From: JAFTYO01 sp045644765
Lineage (GTDB): Bacteria > Pseudomonadota > Alphaproteobacteria > RF32 > CAG-239
Direction: 5' to 3'
Assembly (NCBI GenBank): GCA_045644765.1
Contig: JAZRHM010000033.1
Span: forward strand, 8,536-72,535
Length of the DNA: 64,000 nt
The notes beneath the pieces were generated by a model. The model was not told the DNA's origin. It did no database searches and worked only from the letters and a program-made list of their open reading frames with translations. Position 1 is the first letter of the stretch, and each line of letters begins with the position of its first letter. Below, piece by piece: positions 41,895 to 50,146 of this stretch. Both the position numbers and the translations under genes were made by a program.

Positions 41895-42326
41895 TCAAAT
41901 ATAATTTTTCATTTTTTCTACTAATTCAGCCGGCATACGCATAGGTCTGCGTTTTTCCAAATTTACATATACTGCTTTTACTTTAACTTCCACCAAGATA
42001 TCATCATTACGTTTTATCTGTTGTAAAAGTGTTACCGTTGCGCCTGTTTGTTCAATGGTTTCGCAACTTACAGTCAATAAATCGTCCAAAACTGCCGGAG
42101 ACCTGTAATCTGCTTCAACATGTCTTACCATAAAGGCAAATCTGTCTTTTTCTAAAATTTCTTGCTGATTACCAACCCCTATATAGCGTAAAAATTCTGT
42201 TCTGGCCCGTTCTGCAAATTTTAAGTAGTTTGCATAATACACAACACCACCGGCATCTGTATCTTCATAATATACACGAACGGGCAAAACAAACTTTCCT
42301 TTTGTATCATCAAACTCACAATTCAT
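41895..42326 (-). CDS. ybgC: YbgC-type acyl-CoA thioesterase
   Basis: This 143-residue hotdog-fold thioesterase has the active region 'VYYEDTDAGGVVYYANYLKFAERART' with the catalytic Asp near residue 18. Substrates are short-chain acyl-CoA or acyl-carrier derivatives. In most proteobacteria ybgC leads the tol-pal cluster; here it is followed by two cysteine-rich secreted proteins instead. The protein is coupled to ruvB by an 11-base overlap if started at ATG 42326. Confidence 0.92.
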   Translation of the reverse strand: MNCEFDDTKGKFVLPVRVYYEDTDAGGVVYYANYLKFAERARTEFLRYIGVGNQQEILEKDRFAFMVRHVEADYRSPAVLDDLLTVSCETIEQTGATVTLLQQIKRNDDILVEVKVKAVYVNLEKRRPMRMPAELVEKMKNYI

Positions 42327-43389
42327 CTTTTTGGCTTTCAATATTAGTTAACAAATCAAACTGGGTATTGTCTTTTTTGATTTTGGGTTTAGAAATTCCC
42401 ATATATTGGCAACCCAAATCAGATATTATACGTCCTCTTGGCGTTCTTTGAATAAAACCGAGTTTTAATAAAAACGGCTCAACAACTTCTTCTATAGTGT
42501 CCCGTTCTTCCGACAGAGCTGCCGCCAATGTATCTGCTCCGACAGGTCCTCCACCATAATTTACGGCTATGCAGTTTAGGTATCTTCTGTCAAAATTATC
42601 AAGACCGAAATTATCAACATCTAAGCGTTGCAAAGCCATATCGGCAAGTTTATTATCAATTTCATTTCCCCCTGAAACAGCACCAAAGTCACGTACGCGA
42701 CGCAAAAGACGTCCAGCCACACGAGGTGTTCCTCTTGAACGTTTTGCAATTTCAAGAGCTCCGTTTTCAGAAATAGGCATTCCTAAGATTGATGCTCCTC
42801 TTAATACAATTTGTTTCAGTTCATCATGATTATAAAAATCAAGCCTTAGAGGAATGCCGAATCGCTCACGTAATGGGGTCGATAAAAGTCCTGAGCGAGT
42901 CGTAGCACCGACTAAAGTAAACGGTTGCAAATCTATCCTGACAGAACGAGCCGAAGGGCCCTCCCCGATAATTAAATCTAGCTGAAAATCTTCCATAGCC
43001 GAATATAAAACTTCTTCAATTGCCGGATTCAAACGATGAATTTCATCAATAAACAAAACATCATTAGGTTCTAAATTAGTAAGTATTGCTGCCAAATCTC
43101 CCGATTTTGTAATCATTGGTGCTGAAGTTGCTTTAAAACCGACACCAAGCTCTTTTGCCACAATTGAAGCTAGTGTTGTTTTTCCAAGCCCCGGAGGACC
43201 AAAAAGTAAAACATGATCCAGAGCCTCATTTCTTTGTTTTGCGGCATCAATAAACACTTTCAAATTTTGACAAGCTAAAGTCTGTCCAACAAAATCTGCC
43301 AAACATTGCGGTCTGGTATTTAGCGGCACATTGATAGAATTTTTTTCATCATCTGCCAACGGATATGGGCTTACAATTCTTTCTTCCAT
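42316..43389 (-). CDS. ruvB: Holliday junction helicase RuvB
   Basis: This 357-residue AAA+ motor drives Holliday junction branch migration with RuvA. Walker A is 'LLFGPPGLGKTTLA' (61-74), Walker B 'DVLFIDEIHRLNP', sensor 1 'LVGATTRSGLLSTPLRERFGI', and the C-terminal winged helix reads 'GFIQRTPRGRI'. It follows ruvA with a three-base gap. Length matches the family. Confidence 0.97.
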   Translation of the reverse strand: MEERIVSPYPLADDEKNSINVPLNTRPQCLADFVGQTLACQNLKVFIDAAKQRNEALDHVLLFGPPGLGKTTLASIVAKELGVGFKATSAPMITKSGDLAAILTNLEPNDVLFIDEIHRLNPAIEEVLYSAMEDFQLDLIIGEGPSARSVRIDLQPFTLVGATTRSGLLSTPLRERFGIPLRLDFYNHDELKQIVLRGASILGMPISENGALEIAKRSRGTPRVAGRLLRRVRDFGAVSGGNEIDNKLADMALQRLDVDNFGLDNFDRRYLNCIAVNYGGGPVGADTLAAALSEERDTIEEVVEPFLLKLGFIQRTPRGRIISDLGCQYMGISKPKIKKDNTQFDLLTNIESQKDEL

Positions 43390-43392
43390 TTT

Positions 43393-44031
43393 TTAAAAAT
43401 CCTTTCCGGCAAATTCTTTTAACGACAACCTTATAAGTTCTGATATTGATTTATCTTTGTTTGCCTCATAAATTTTTACCACGGTTTTATAAGCCTCCAA
43501 ACGCTGATATCCTAAATTTACCAGAGCTGAAATAACATCTTCCATCGCACCTGTATCTGCAACAACCTGTATGGGCTCGGGAACTTGCTCCGACAAAGAC
43601 AAATCAGCAATACTTACTTCCCCTATCGGCACTGTAACAATTTTATCTTTAAGCTCCGTAACCAAACGAGCAGCCAACTTCGGACCAACACCATTTGCTC
43701 TTAAAAACGAGCTTTTATCCTGAGCCGAAACTGCTTGGGCCAATTGGGAAGGAGTTAATGCTGATAAAATACTTAAACAAACTTTTGCTCCAACACCTTG
43801 AACTTTAGTAAGCGTATTAAACCACTCCTTTTCCCATGCATCATAAAAACCAAACAAAGAAATACTATCTTCACGAACAACCGTTTCTATCAACAAAGAA
43901 ACTTCCAATCCTTTATTAAGTCGCGCCAAAGTTTTTGAAGATGACCACACTAAATAACCGACGCCATGAACATCTATAATGCAATTATCTTCAAATATAC
44001 TATCAACAATACCTTTAAGTTTTGCTATCAT
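43393..44031 (-). CDS. ruvA: Holliday junction DNA-binding protein RuvA
   Basis: This 212-residue protein has an OB domain (1-65), two helix-hairpin-helix motifs ('FNTLTKVQGVGAKVCLSIL' and 'FLRANGVGPKLAARLVTEL') and the C-terminal RuvB-binding domain. It tetramerises on Holliday junctions and is coupled with ruvB. ruvC is not upstream; the divergent region leads to the porin gene instead, so ruvC is elsewhere. Confidence 0.96.
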   Translation of the reverse strand: MIAKLKGIVDSIFEDNCIIDVHGVGYLVWSSSKTLARLNKGLEVSLLIETVVREDSISLFGFYDAWEKEWFNTLTKVQGVGAKVCLSILSALTPSQLAQAVSAQDKSSFLRANGVGPKLAARLVTELKDKIVTVPIGEVSIADLSLSEQVPEPIQVVADTGAMEDVISALVNLGYQRLEAYKTVVKIYEANKDKSISELIRLSLKEFAGKDF

Positions 44032-44185
44032 TTATTAATCCTAAAAAAACATTTTTTATTACTGTATATGAGTTTACCTTACCTTACAAGTCTTTTTATT
44101 AATCTTTGCAAAGTTTTAAGCAAACCCTTTTTTTTGTTTTTTTTAATATTACATATTAGAAAAATTTTATTTTAAAGGAGGAAAA

Positions 44186-45328
44186 ATGAAAAAATCAATT
44201 ATAATTTGTTTATTGAGTGTACTTATTTATTCAGGAAATGTTTCTGCTCGTTCCTTAGGAACTGACTATGACATGTTCAAATATTGGCTTAATAAAAATT
44301 ATGGCATTGATTATGGAATTGACACTTCTTTTATGCCACAAAGAGGTGCTCCAAGCGGAAAATATAACGCCGCACAACTTTATATATATCCTTATCTGAC
44401 GTGGACAACTCATAAAAATGAATATGGAACCGGAAGTTTAAACATGGCCTACACCATAATACGTTATGGCAATCATAATGCTGCAGATATAGGTAACAAT
44501 ATCGGCGTTGTTGATGACATCAACGATTATAATACGAAAGCTAACGAATTTAACGAGTTATACTACACCTACCAATTAGGCGGCAAATTTAATTGGTTGA
44601 CATTAGGCTTAGGACAATATCCTATTTATAATTTTGACGGTTCTCCGTATAATTCAAATCAACAAGTAAACTTTATTAACTATGCTTTGTCACAAAACGC
44701 AACTTCAACATATCCGACTGCAGGTGTTGGTGCTTTTGTTCAAATCGCACCTGAAAACAGCGATTGGAGTTTTGCAATAGGTTCTCAAGATGCCAGTAAT
44801 GTAGATGCTGTAAGCGTGAGAGTTAACGATCTAAATGACGGACATTTCACAACTTTTGCTCAACTTCAATATGCTCCGTCTAACAAACTTGGAGATGCTG
44901 AATTTTCTGTTTTACTGTATAATCAACCCTCTGTAAAACTTCAACCTCAAACAACCAATGGTTGGTCGATTAATTTATCACAAAACATTGGCGAAAAATG
45001 GAACATTTTCGGCCGTGTAAACGGGGTATCCGGACACATGGATACAATCGAACAATCATGGTCGGCCGGTATTGTTCGCTTAAATCCGTTAGGAAGAAAC
45101 GATTTAGACCAAATCGGTCTTGCTTATGCATACAATAAAATCAATGAAGAAGCTGTAGGAGAAAAACTTTCACATGATGCAGAACAAGTAATAGAAGCAT
45201 ACTGGGCATGGGGAATTTCTAAATGGGCTACAATAACACCTGATATCCAATTTTATATAAACCCGGCATTAAATCCGAAATCTGACTACGGAACAGTTGT
45301 TTCATTAAGACTAACATTGTTTATGTAA
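44186..45328 (+). CDS. OprB-like outer membrane porin
   Basis: This 380-residue outer-membrane protein has a signal peptide of about 21 residues and a barrel rich in Tyr, Trp and alternating strands. The stretch 'QQVNFINYALSQNATSTYPTAGVGAFVQIAPENSDWSFAIGSQDASN' around residues 158-203 resembles carbohydrate-selective porins of the OprB family, and the end 'ITPDIQFYINPALNP...SLRLTLFM' fits as well. The final residue is Met after Phe rather than Phe itself. It has an AAAGGAGG ribosome binding site and its own terminator. The next operon is set off by that terminator, so any link to it is only positional. Confidence 0.8.
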   Translation: MKKSIIICLLSVLIYSGNVSARSLGTDYDMFKYWLNKNYGIDYGIDTSFMPQRGAPSGKYNAAQLYIYPYLTWTTHKNEYGTGSLNMAYTIIRYGNHNAADIGNNIGVVDDINDYNTKANEFNELYYTYQLGGKFNWLTLGLGQYPIYNFDGSPYNSNQQVNFINYALSQNATSTYPTAGVGAFVQIAPENSDWSFAIGSQDASNVDAVSVRVNDLNDGHFTTFAQLQYAPSNKLGDAEFSVLLYNQPSVKLQPQTTNGWSINLSQNIGEKWNIFGRVNGVSGHMDTIEQSWSAGIVRLNPLGRNDLDQIGLAYAYNKINEEAVGEKLSHDAEQVIEAYWAWGISKWATITPDIQFYINPALNPKSDYGTVVSLRLTLFM

Positions 45329-45352
45329 ATATTCTGATAAAACGATAAATTA

Positions 45353-45389
45353 TATGCGGTTAAAAAATATTAACCGCTATTTTTTTTTG
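45353..45389 (+). terminator. Terminator downstream of the OprB-like gene
   Basis: GCGGTTA (45356-45362) pairs with TAACCGC (45371-45377) and is followed by a run of about nine T. Confidence 0.9.
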
Positions 45390-45455
45390 CTTTACAAGAT
45401 AAAATAAATAAGATTAAAATCAGTCGTATCTTTGATAAAAAAAATGGAATTTAAA

Positions 45456-46001
45456 ATGTATAGATTTGGAAAAATAATATTTGTAATTACTGTATCTTTA
45501 ACACTTTGTTGTTGCGAAAACATTTATCAAAAACCATCTATTGTTCCGGCAATAGTTCCCAATACTCAAAAAACAAAAACAGAAACGCCAAAAATAACCA
45601 ATATTATAGGTGCTGTTGAACCTATTTATATACTTCCGATGAAATCGGCTTTTTATGCTCGTGTTGACACAGGGGCGACCACATCTTCCATTGACGTTAC
45701 AAATTTGAAACGTTTTGAACGTGATGGTGAAAAATGGGTTTCTTTCACCATTACCAATCGTCGAAGCGGCGAAACATATGATTTTGAAAAACAAATTTAT
45801 AAGCGTGTACGTATCACGAGAGCCGAAGAACATGAGCGCCGCGTTAAAGTGTTTATGGATGTCCGTTTTGGCGGAGAAAAATTTAGCACAGAGTTTACTT
45901 TAGCCGAACGTAACGACTTTGATTATCAAGCTCTGATCGGTCGCAATATATTAACCGGAAGAGCAATCGTAGATACTTCTATTTCTAACACTCTAAAATA
46001 A
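45456..46001 (+). CDS. Retropepsin-like aspartic protease domain lipoprotein (RimK-associated type)
   Basis: This 181-residue protein has a signal peptide ending in a cysteine cluster (LTLCCC at 16-20), so it is probably lipid-anchored and periplasmic. The domain opens with 'YILPMKSAFYARVDTGATTSSID', where D71-T-G-A is the retropepsin active-site motif, and continues with 'IGRNILTGRAIVDTS', the second psi-loop-like part. Such 'ATP-dependent zinc protease'-type proteins are found next to RimK-like ligases. The start at 45456 gives the best signal peptide; in-frame ATG 45444 and TTG 45432 are alternatives. It is the first of three linked genes. Confidence 0.82.
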   Translation: MYRFGKIIFVITVSLTLCCCENIYQKPSIVPAIVPNTQKTKTETPKITNIIGAVEPIYILPMKSAFYARVDTGATTSSIDVTNLKRFERDGEKWVSFTITNRRSGETYDFEKQIYKRVRITRAEEHERRVKVFMDVRFGGEKFSTEFTLAERNDFDYQALIGRNILTGRAIVDTSISNTLK

Positions 46002-46016
46002 TAAAGGTCTGAACTT

Positions 46017-47546
46017 ATGAAAAATTTTTTTACTATAAGAAAAGTTTTAACTCTTTGCCTTATTTTGTCTTTAATCGTTACCATATATAGTGCTTATTAC
46101 AAAATCAAATATTGGGGTTTTAGTGTTCAACCCCAGGCCAGCTCAGATGTTTGGATTGTTGATGCACATATTTCTTTTACTCCCACAGGAGAGCCTATTA
46201 ATGTATCTCTAGCAACTCCGCAAACCGGTAAAGAATTTAAAATTTTAAACGAAGATATTGTAGCCAAAGGTTATGAAATCAGTAAAAACGAAAAAAAGAA
46301 ACGTATTGTTATGAATTCAAAACCGAAAAAAAACAAACAAAATATATACTATAGAGTAGCTGTGTATGACAATGAAGACACTCGAGGCAAAGTAAGAGAC
46401 GAATCAAAACCTAAAGTAGTTACTCCTATATTTGATTTACAACAAAAAGAAATGGTTGATGAGATTTTGCGAGCTGCTGAAAAATTTGAAGGAAATCAAG
46501 TTAAAAAAATCATAACAATTTTTAATCAGCAACCTTTAGATCCTACAGTTAGTGCTTTTTTACCGGTTAGAGTAACCGAAAAAGAAATTGCTGAAAAAAT
46601 TATTGATATTTTAGCCTATAAAGGAATATCGGCTCGTTTAGCGCGAGGTGTTCGTTTAATAGAAAGTAAAAAAGCATCTCAAGCTGATTTGATGATAGAA
46701 ACTCATGACGGACATAAATGGAGAATTTATGACTTGCACACAGCAAAAGAAGGTTTACCGAAAAATTTTATGATTTTTCAAAGAGGAGGCGTTTCTTTAC
46801 TTGATGTTAGTGGCGGGAAAAACTCAAAAATCAGATTTTCAGTTTTAAAATCAGTTACTCCGTCAATTAAAATGGCGGAACATCGTGCAAAATTTTCAAA
46901 ATTTGCTAAGACTTTTGAGTTTTCTATCTATAATTTACCATTACTGGCTCAAAACACTTTAAAATGGCTTATGGTTTTCCCTTTAGGTATTTTAATTACG
47001 GTTTTGTTCAGAAACGTAATAGGTCTTAAAACCATGGGAACTTTTACCCCGATGCTTATTGCCATGTCGTTGGTAAAAACAGGCTTTATTGCCGGACTTA
47101 TTTGTTTTAGCGTCATTATCTCTATAGGTCTTATAATAAGAACATTATTATCAAGATTAAACTTACTGCTTGTTCCGAGAATTTCTACTGTTGTTATATT
47201 TGTTATTTTAATTATGCAATATATGGCCATAATCGGATATCAAATAAATTGGGAAGTTGCGTCTTCTGCAATTTTCTTCCCAATTATTATCACAGCTTGG
47301 ATTATCGAAAGAGCTTCTATCATATGGGAAGAAGATGGCGCCGGCAATGCGACAAGAGAGATTATATATTCTATGATAACTGCCATCGCAACATATTTTG
47401 TTATCAGCAATGAATATATTCGCCACATCACTTTTGCTTTCAGCGAAATAAATTTGGTAATTTTATTTATCGTAATGTTGCTAGGAACATACACCGGTTA
47501 TCGGTTAACCGAACTTAAAAGATTTACTCCGTTGGCAAGAGGGTAA
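46017..47546 (+). CDS. Inactive transglutaminase-like domain fused to a 7TM membrane domain
   Basis: This 509-residue protein has one N-terminal span (about 9-27), a periplasmic part of about 270 residues of the UUP1/inactive-transglutaminase type ('FLPVRVTEKEIAEKIIDILAYKGISARLARGVRL', 'HKWRIYDLHT'), then six or seven membrane helices from about residue 315 to 500. The catalytic Cys-His-Asp triad of transglutaminases is not visible in the periplasmic domain. By family knowledge such proteins occur with retropepsin-like and ATP-grasp genes, as here. The spacing on both sides is short (15 and 1 bases). Confidence 0.85.
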   Translation: MKNFFTIRKVLTLCLILSLIVTIYSAYYKIKYWGFSVQPQASSDVWIVDAHISFTPTGEPINVSLATPQTGKEFKILNEDIVAKGYEISKNEKKKRIVMNSKPKKNKQNIYYRVAVYDNEDTRGKVRDESKPKVVTPIFDLQQKEMVDEILRAAEKFEGNQVKKIITIFNQQPLDPTVSAFLPVRVTEKEIAEKIIDILAYKGISARLARGVRLIESKKASQADLMIETHDGHKWRIYDLHTAKEGLPKNFMIFQRGGVSLLDVSGGKNSKIRFSVLKSVTPSIKMAEHRAKFSKFAKTFEFSIYNLPLLAQNTLKWLMVFPLGILITVLFRNVIGLKTMGTFTPMLIAMSLVKTGFIAGLICFSVIISIGLIIRTLLSRLNLLLVPRISTVVIFVILIMQYMAIIGYQINWEVASSAIFFPIIITAWIIERASIIWEEDGAGNATREIIYSMITAIATYFVISNEYIRHITFAFSEINLVILFIVMLLGTYTGYRLTELKRFTPLARG

Positions 47547-47547
47547 A

Positions 47548-48498
47548 ATGTTTGATATATTAAAAAAATTTACCAAACCGAGCATTTTAAAAGCCAAAGG
47601 CATTTTAGGAATGAATGCCCGTAATTATGATATTATTGGGCATAACAACAAAAGACGTTTATATCCCTTGGTTGATGATAAAGTACAAACAAAAATATTA
47701 GCAAATAAAGCTGGTATAACCACGCCTAGTTTAATTGGTATTATTGAATATCAATATCAGGTAAAAAGTTTTTTATCTTATGTAAAAAATCATCAGCAAT
47801 TTGTAATTAAACCTGCACATGGTAGTGGAGGTAAAGGCGTTTTGGTGATAAAAGAGTGGGCTGAAAATAATTTCATTACTGCTTCCGGAAAAACACTTTC
47901 TTTTAAAGAAGTTTACCAACATATTTCCAATATCTTAAGCGGACTTTTCAGCTTAGGCGGGCAATATGATGTTGCCGTTATTGAAGAAATGGTAAATTTT
48001 AGCGATGTATTCAGTGACTTTAGTTATCAAGGTGTTCCTGATGTCAGAATTATTGTTTATAAAGGATATCCTGCAATGTCCATGATGCGTCTGGCAACAG
48101 CGCAATCAGGAGGAAGAGCCAACTTACATCAAGGAGCTGTCGGTGTCGGGATTGATGTGAAAACAGGAAAAACTTTGAAGGCCGTAATGCATAATTTACC
48201 GATAACACATCACCCTGATACAAATGCTGATTTAATGGATTTATCTGTTCCGTTTTGGAAAGAACATTTAATTATCGGAGCCAAAGCATTTGAAATGACC
48301 GGACTTGGATATTTAGGCGCAGATATTGTGTTAGATAAGAAAAAAGGTCCTATGATGCTCGAGCTAAATGCTCGTCCCGGTCTTGCTATTCAGATTGCCA
48401 ACGGGAAAGGTTTGTTAAATGTTATAAAAGAAATTGAAGAAAACTATCCTAAAAATCTTTCAGCAGAAGAAAGAATTGATTTTATCTTGAATAAATAA
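47548..48498 (+). CDS. Alpha-L-glutamate ligase-like ATP-grasp protein (RimK-related)
   Basis: This 316-residue protein is an ATP-grasp ligase: 'QFVIKPAHGSGGKGVLVI' near residue 89 for the nucleotide lid, 'YQGVPDVRIIVYKGYPAMSMMRLATAQSGGRANLHQGAVGVGIDV' in the middle, and 'MMLELNARPGLAIQIANGKGL' at the end with the Glu/Asn metal ligands. RimK-type enzymes add glutamate or make similar amide bonds. The acceptor is unknown. It lies one base after the 7TM gene, so the three genes are one transcript. Confidence 0.88.
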   Translation: MFDILKKFTKPSILKAKGILGMNARNYDIIGHNNKRRLYPLVDDKVQTKILANKAGITTPSLIGIIEYQYQVKSFLSYVKNHQQFVIKPAHGSGGKGVLVIKEWAENNFITASGKTLSFKEVYQHISNILSGLFSLGGQYDVAVIEEMVNFSDVFSDFSYQGVPDVRIIVYKGYPAMSMMRLATAQSGGRANLHQGAVGVGIDVKTGKTLKAVMHNLPITHHPDTNADLMDLSVPFWKEHLIIGAKAFEMTGLGYLGADIVLDKKKGPMMLELNARPGLAIQIANGKGLLNVIKEIEENYPKNLSAEERIDFILNK

Positions 48499-48554
48499 AA
48501 ATTAATTCCTAAATAATCTAAAGAGAATATATTAAACCCGTGAAAGGAACAATT

Positions 48555-49160
48555 ATGACCGAATTACTAAAGAAATCAGAAACAAAAAACTTAAGCAAAG
48601 CAGAAACAAAAAATATAGAAGCCACTGAAAAAAAACAACTTGGAGTAAGCCAAACTCGTGCCAAAAAAATTAAACATTCATACAATGTTGATGATGCTGA
48701 AAATTCTTTGGTTTTAAAATTAAAAGATGGAGATGTTGTTATCAAAATGTTTCCTGATGTGGCACCAAACCATGTCGCTCGTATAAAAGAGCTGGTCAGA
48801 AACGGTTTTTACAACGGATTAAAATTTCATCGTGTGATTGAAGGATTTATGGCACAAACAGGTTGTCCTTTAGGCACCGGAACAGGGGGAAGCGGTAAGA
48901 AATTAAAATCTGAGTTTAATACAAAAGAGCATAAAAGAGGAACTGTTTCTATGGCAAGAGCAATGGATCCTAATTCTGCTGATAGCCAATTTTTTATTTG
49001 CTTTGCCGACGCACCTTGGCTTAATGGTCAATATACGGTATGGGGAGAAGTTATATCCGGCATGGAATATGTCGATCTGATTAAAAAAGGTGGAGGGTAT
49101 AACGGGATGGTAAGCAATCCGGATATTATTGTCAGTATGGACGTTATCGCTGATTTATAA
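48555..49160 (+). CDS. Cyclophilin-type peptidyl-prolyl cis-trans isomerase
   Basis: This 201-residue protein has a lysine- and glutamate-rich N-terminal extension of about 45 residues, with repeated 'K-x-E-T-K-N' units and no signal peptide, then a cyclophilin domain. Hallmarks are 'VIKMFPDVAPNHVARIKELVRNGFYNGLKFHRVIEGFMAQTGCP', 'GTGTGGSGKKLKSEF' and 'SADSQFFICFADAPWLNGQYTVWGEVI'. It should be cytoplasmic. It is separated from the ATP-grasp gene by a 56-base gap and is followed by a terminator. Confidence 0.9.
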   Translation: MTELLKKSETKNLSKAETKNIEATEKKQLGVSQTRAKKIKHSYNVDDAENSLVLKLKDGDVVIKMFPDVAPNHVARIKELVRNGFYNGLKFHRVIEGFMAQTGCPLGTGTGGSGKKLKSEFNTKEHKRGTVSMARAMDPNSADSQFFICFADAPWLNGQYTVWGEVISGMEYVDLIKKGGGYNGMVSNPDIIVSMDVIADL

Positions 49161-49170
49161 GACGTATGTA

Positions 49171-49192
49171 AGAGGGGATTTCCCCTCTTTTT
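49171..49192 (+). terminator. Terminator of the cyclophilin gene
   Basis: AGAGGGG (49171-49177) pairs with CCCCTCT (49182-49188), followed by T bases. Confidence 0.85.
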
Positions 49193-49209
49193 ATTGACAT
49201 TGTAGTAAT

Positions 49210-49451
49210 ATGGATTATAGCACTCGCTTAGCATTAGAAAATAATAAACCCGAAAATTTACAAGACGCAAACTAATTACTCGTTTAGAAAAAGAATTAAA
49301 TATGCTAAACAAAGAAAGACATTTAATGTATAAATCCGATAAGAATATAAGAGAGAAGATTCTATCTGAATATTCAAAAAGATATGAAGAAACTGTTTAT
49401 ATTAAAGATTTAGTATTTCTCAAAAGAAACTTGAGTAATCAAGAATATTAA
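49210..49451 (+). pseudogene. Small gene split over two frames (frameshifted or recoded)
   Basis: An ORF from ATG 49210 ends at TAA 49273-49275 after 21 codons (MDYSTRLALEN...). A second frame is open from 49248 and has ATG 49302, ending at 49451, and reads a charged helical protein (about 49 residues from that ATG, with 'LEKELNMLNKERHLMYK' and 'SEYSKRYEETVYIKDL'). Both together give a coherent coiled-coil-like protein of about 80 residues with a -1 shift. In the overlap the first frame contains A AAT TTA (49254-49260), a canonical slippery heptamer, and slipping there enters the second frame exactly. A TTGACA (49194-49199) with TATAGC 16 bases on would start transcripts past ATG 49210, in which case only the second ORF is made. 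The gene converges on and slightly overlaps the rlmE stop. Confidence 0.4.
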
Positions 49452-50146
49452 TTTTCTTGTTTCTTAAATCCTTGCGCAACCACATATGTTTCCGGAGACC
49501 CTTGACGGCTTGCATCAGGCTTATAATGAGAAACTTTAGTGAAATTTTTCTTCATATCAGTAAGCAAATTTCCTTCTGCACCACCTTGAAAAACTTTAGC
49601 AATAAAAATTCCTCCGGCTGATAAAACCTCTTTAGCAAATTCATAAGCAGCTTCAACAAGCCCGATTGTACGCAAGTGATCTGTTTGTTGATGGCCGGTA
49701 GTGTTTGCAGCCATATCGCTCATAACAATATCTGCCGGTCCGTTTAACAAAGCTTTTAATTTTTCCGGCGCATCATCTGTGGTAAAATCTTGACATATCA
49801 TGGTCGCACCGGCAATTGGTGTTGTTTCTAAGATATCAATTCCGACAACTTGACCTTGTCCTTTATTACGCTCAACGGCAACTTGTGTCCAACCACCCGG
49901 AGCGCAACCTAAATCCACCACTGTTTTACCCTTACCTAAAAACCTATATTTTTCATCAAGTTGTATAAGCTTAAAGGCTGCACGAGAACGATAACCCAAT
50001 CTTTTAGATTCAGCTACATATGGGTCATTAAGTTGACGTTCAAGCCATCTGTTTGATGATGCTTTTTTATATTTTGAGGTTTTAACCTTAACGGTTAATG
50101 CTTTTCTACCTCTGATAATCTTTGCTGATTTTGTAAGCTTTGCCAT
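49448..50146 (-). CDS. rlmE: 23S rRNA (uridine-2552-2'-O)-methyltransferase RlmE/FtsJ
   Basis: This 232-residue RrmJ-type enzyme methylates the A-loop uridine of 23S rRNA. A basic N-terminal tail of about 45 residues precedes the methyltransferase fold: 'KTVVDLGCAPGGWTQVAVE', 'GIDILET', 'DIVMSDMAANTTGH' with catalytic Asp, and 'FIAKVFQGGAEGNLL' with catalytic Lys. It overlaps the upstream Ppx/GppA gene by 41 bases, so it is the last gene of a coupled minus-strand run. Confidence 0.95.
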   Translation of the reverse strand: MAKLTKSAKIIRGRKALTVKVKTSKYKKASSNRWLERQLNDPYVAESKRLGYRSRAAFKLIQLDEKYRFLGKGKTVVDLGCAPGGWTQVAVERNKGQGQVVGIDILETTPIAGATMICQDFTTDDAPEKLKALLNGPADIVMSDMAANTTGHQQTDHLRTIGLVEAAYEFAKEVLSAGGIFIAKVFQGGAEGNLLTDMKKNFTKVSHYKPDASRQGSPETYVVAQGFKKQEN

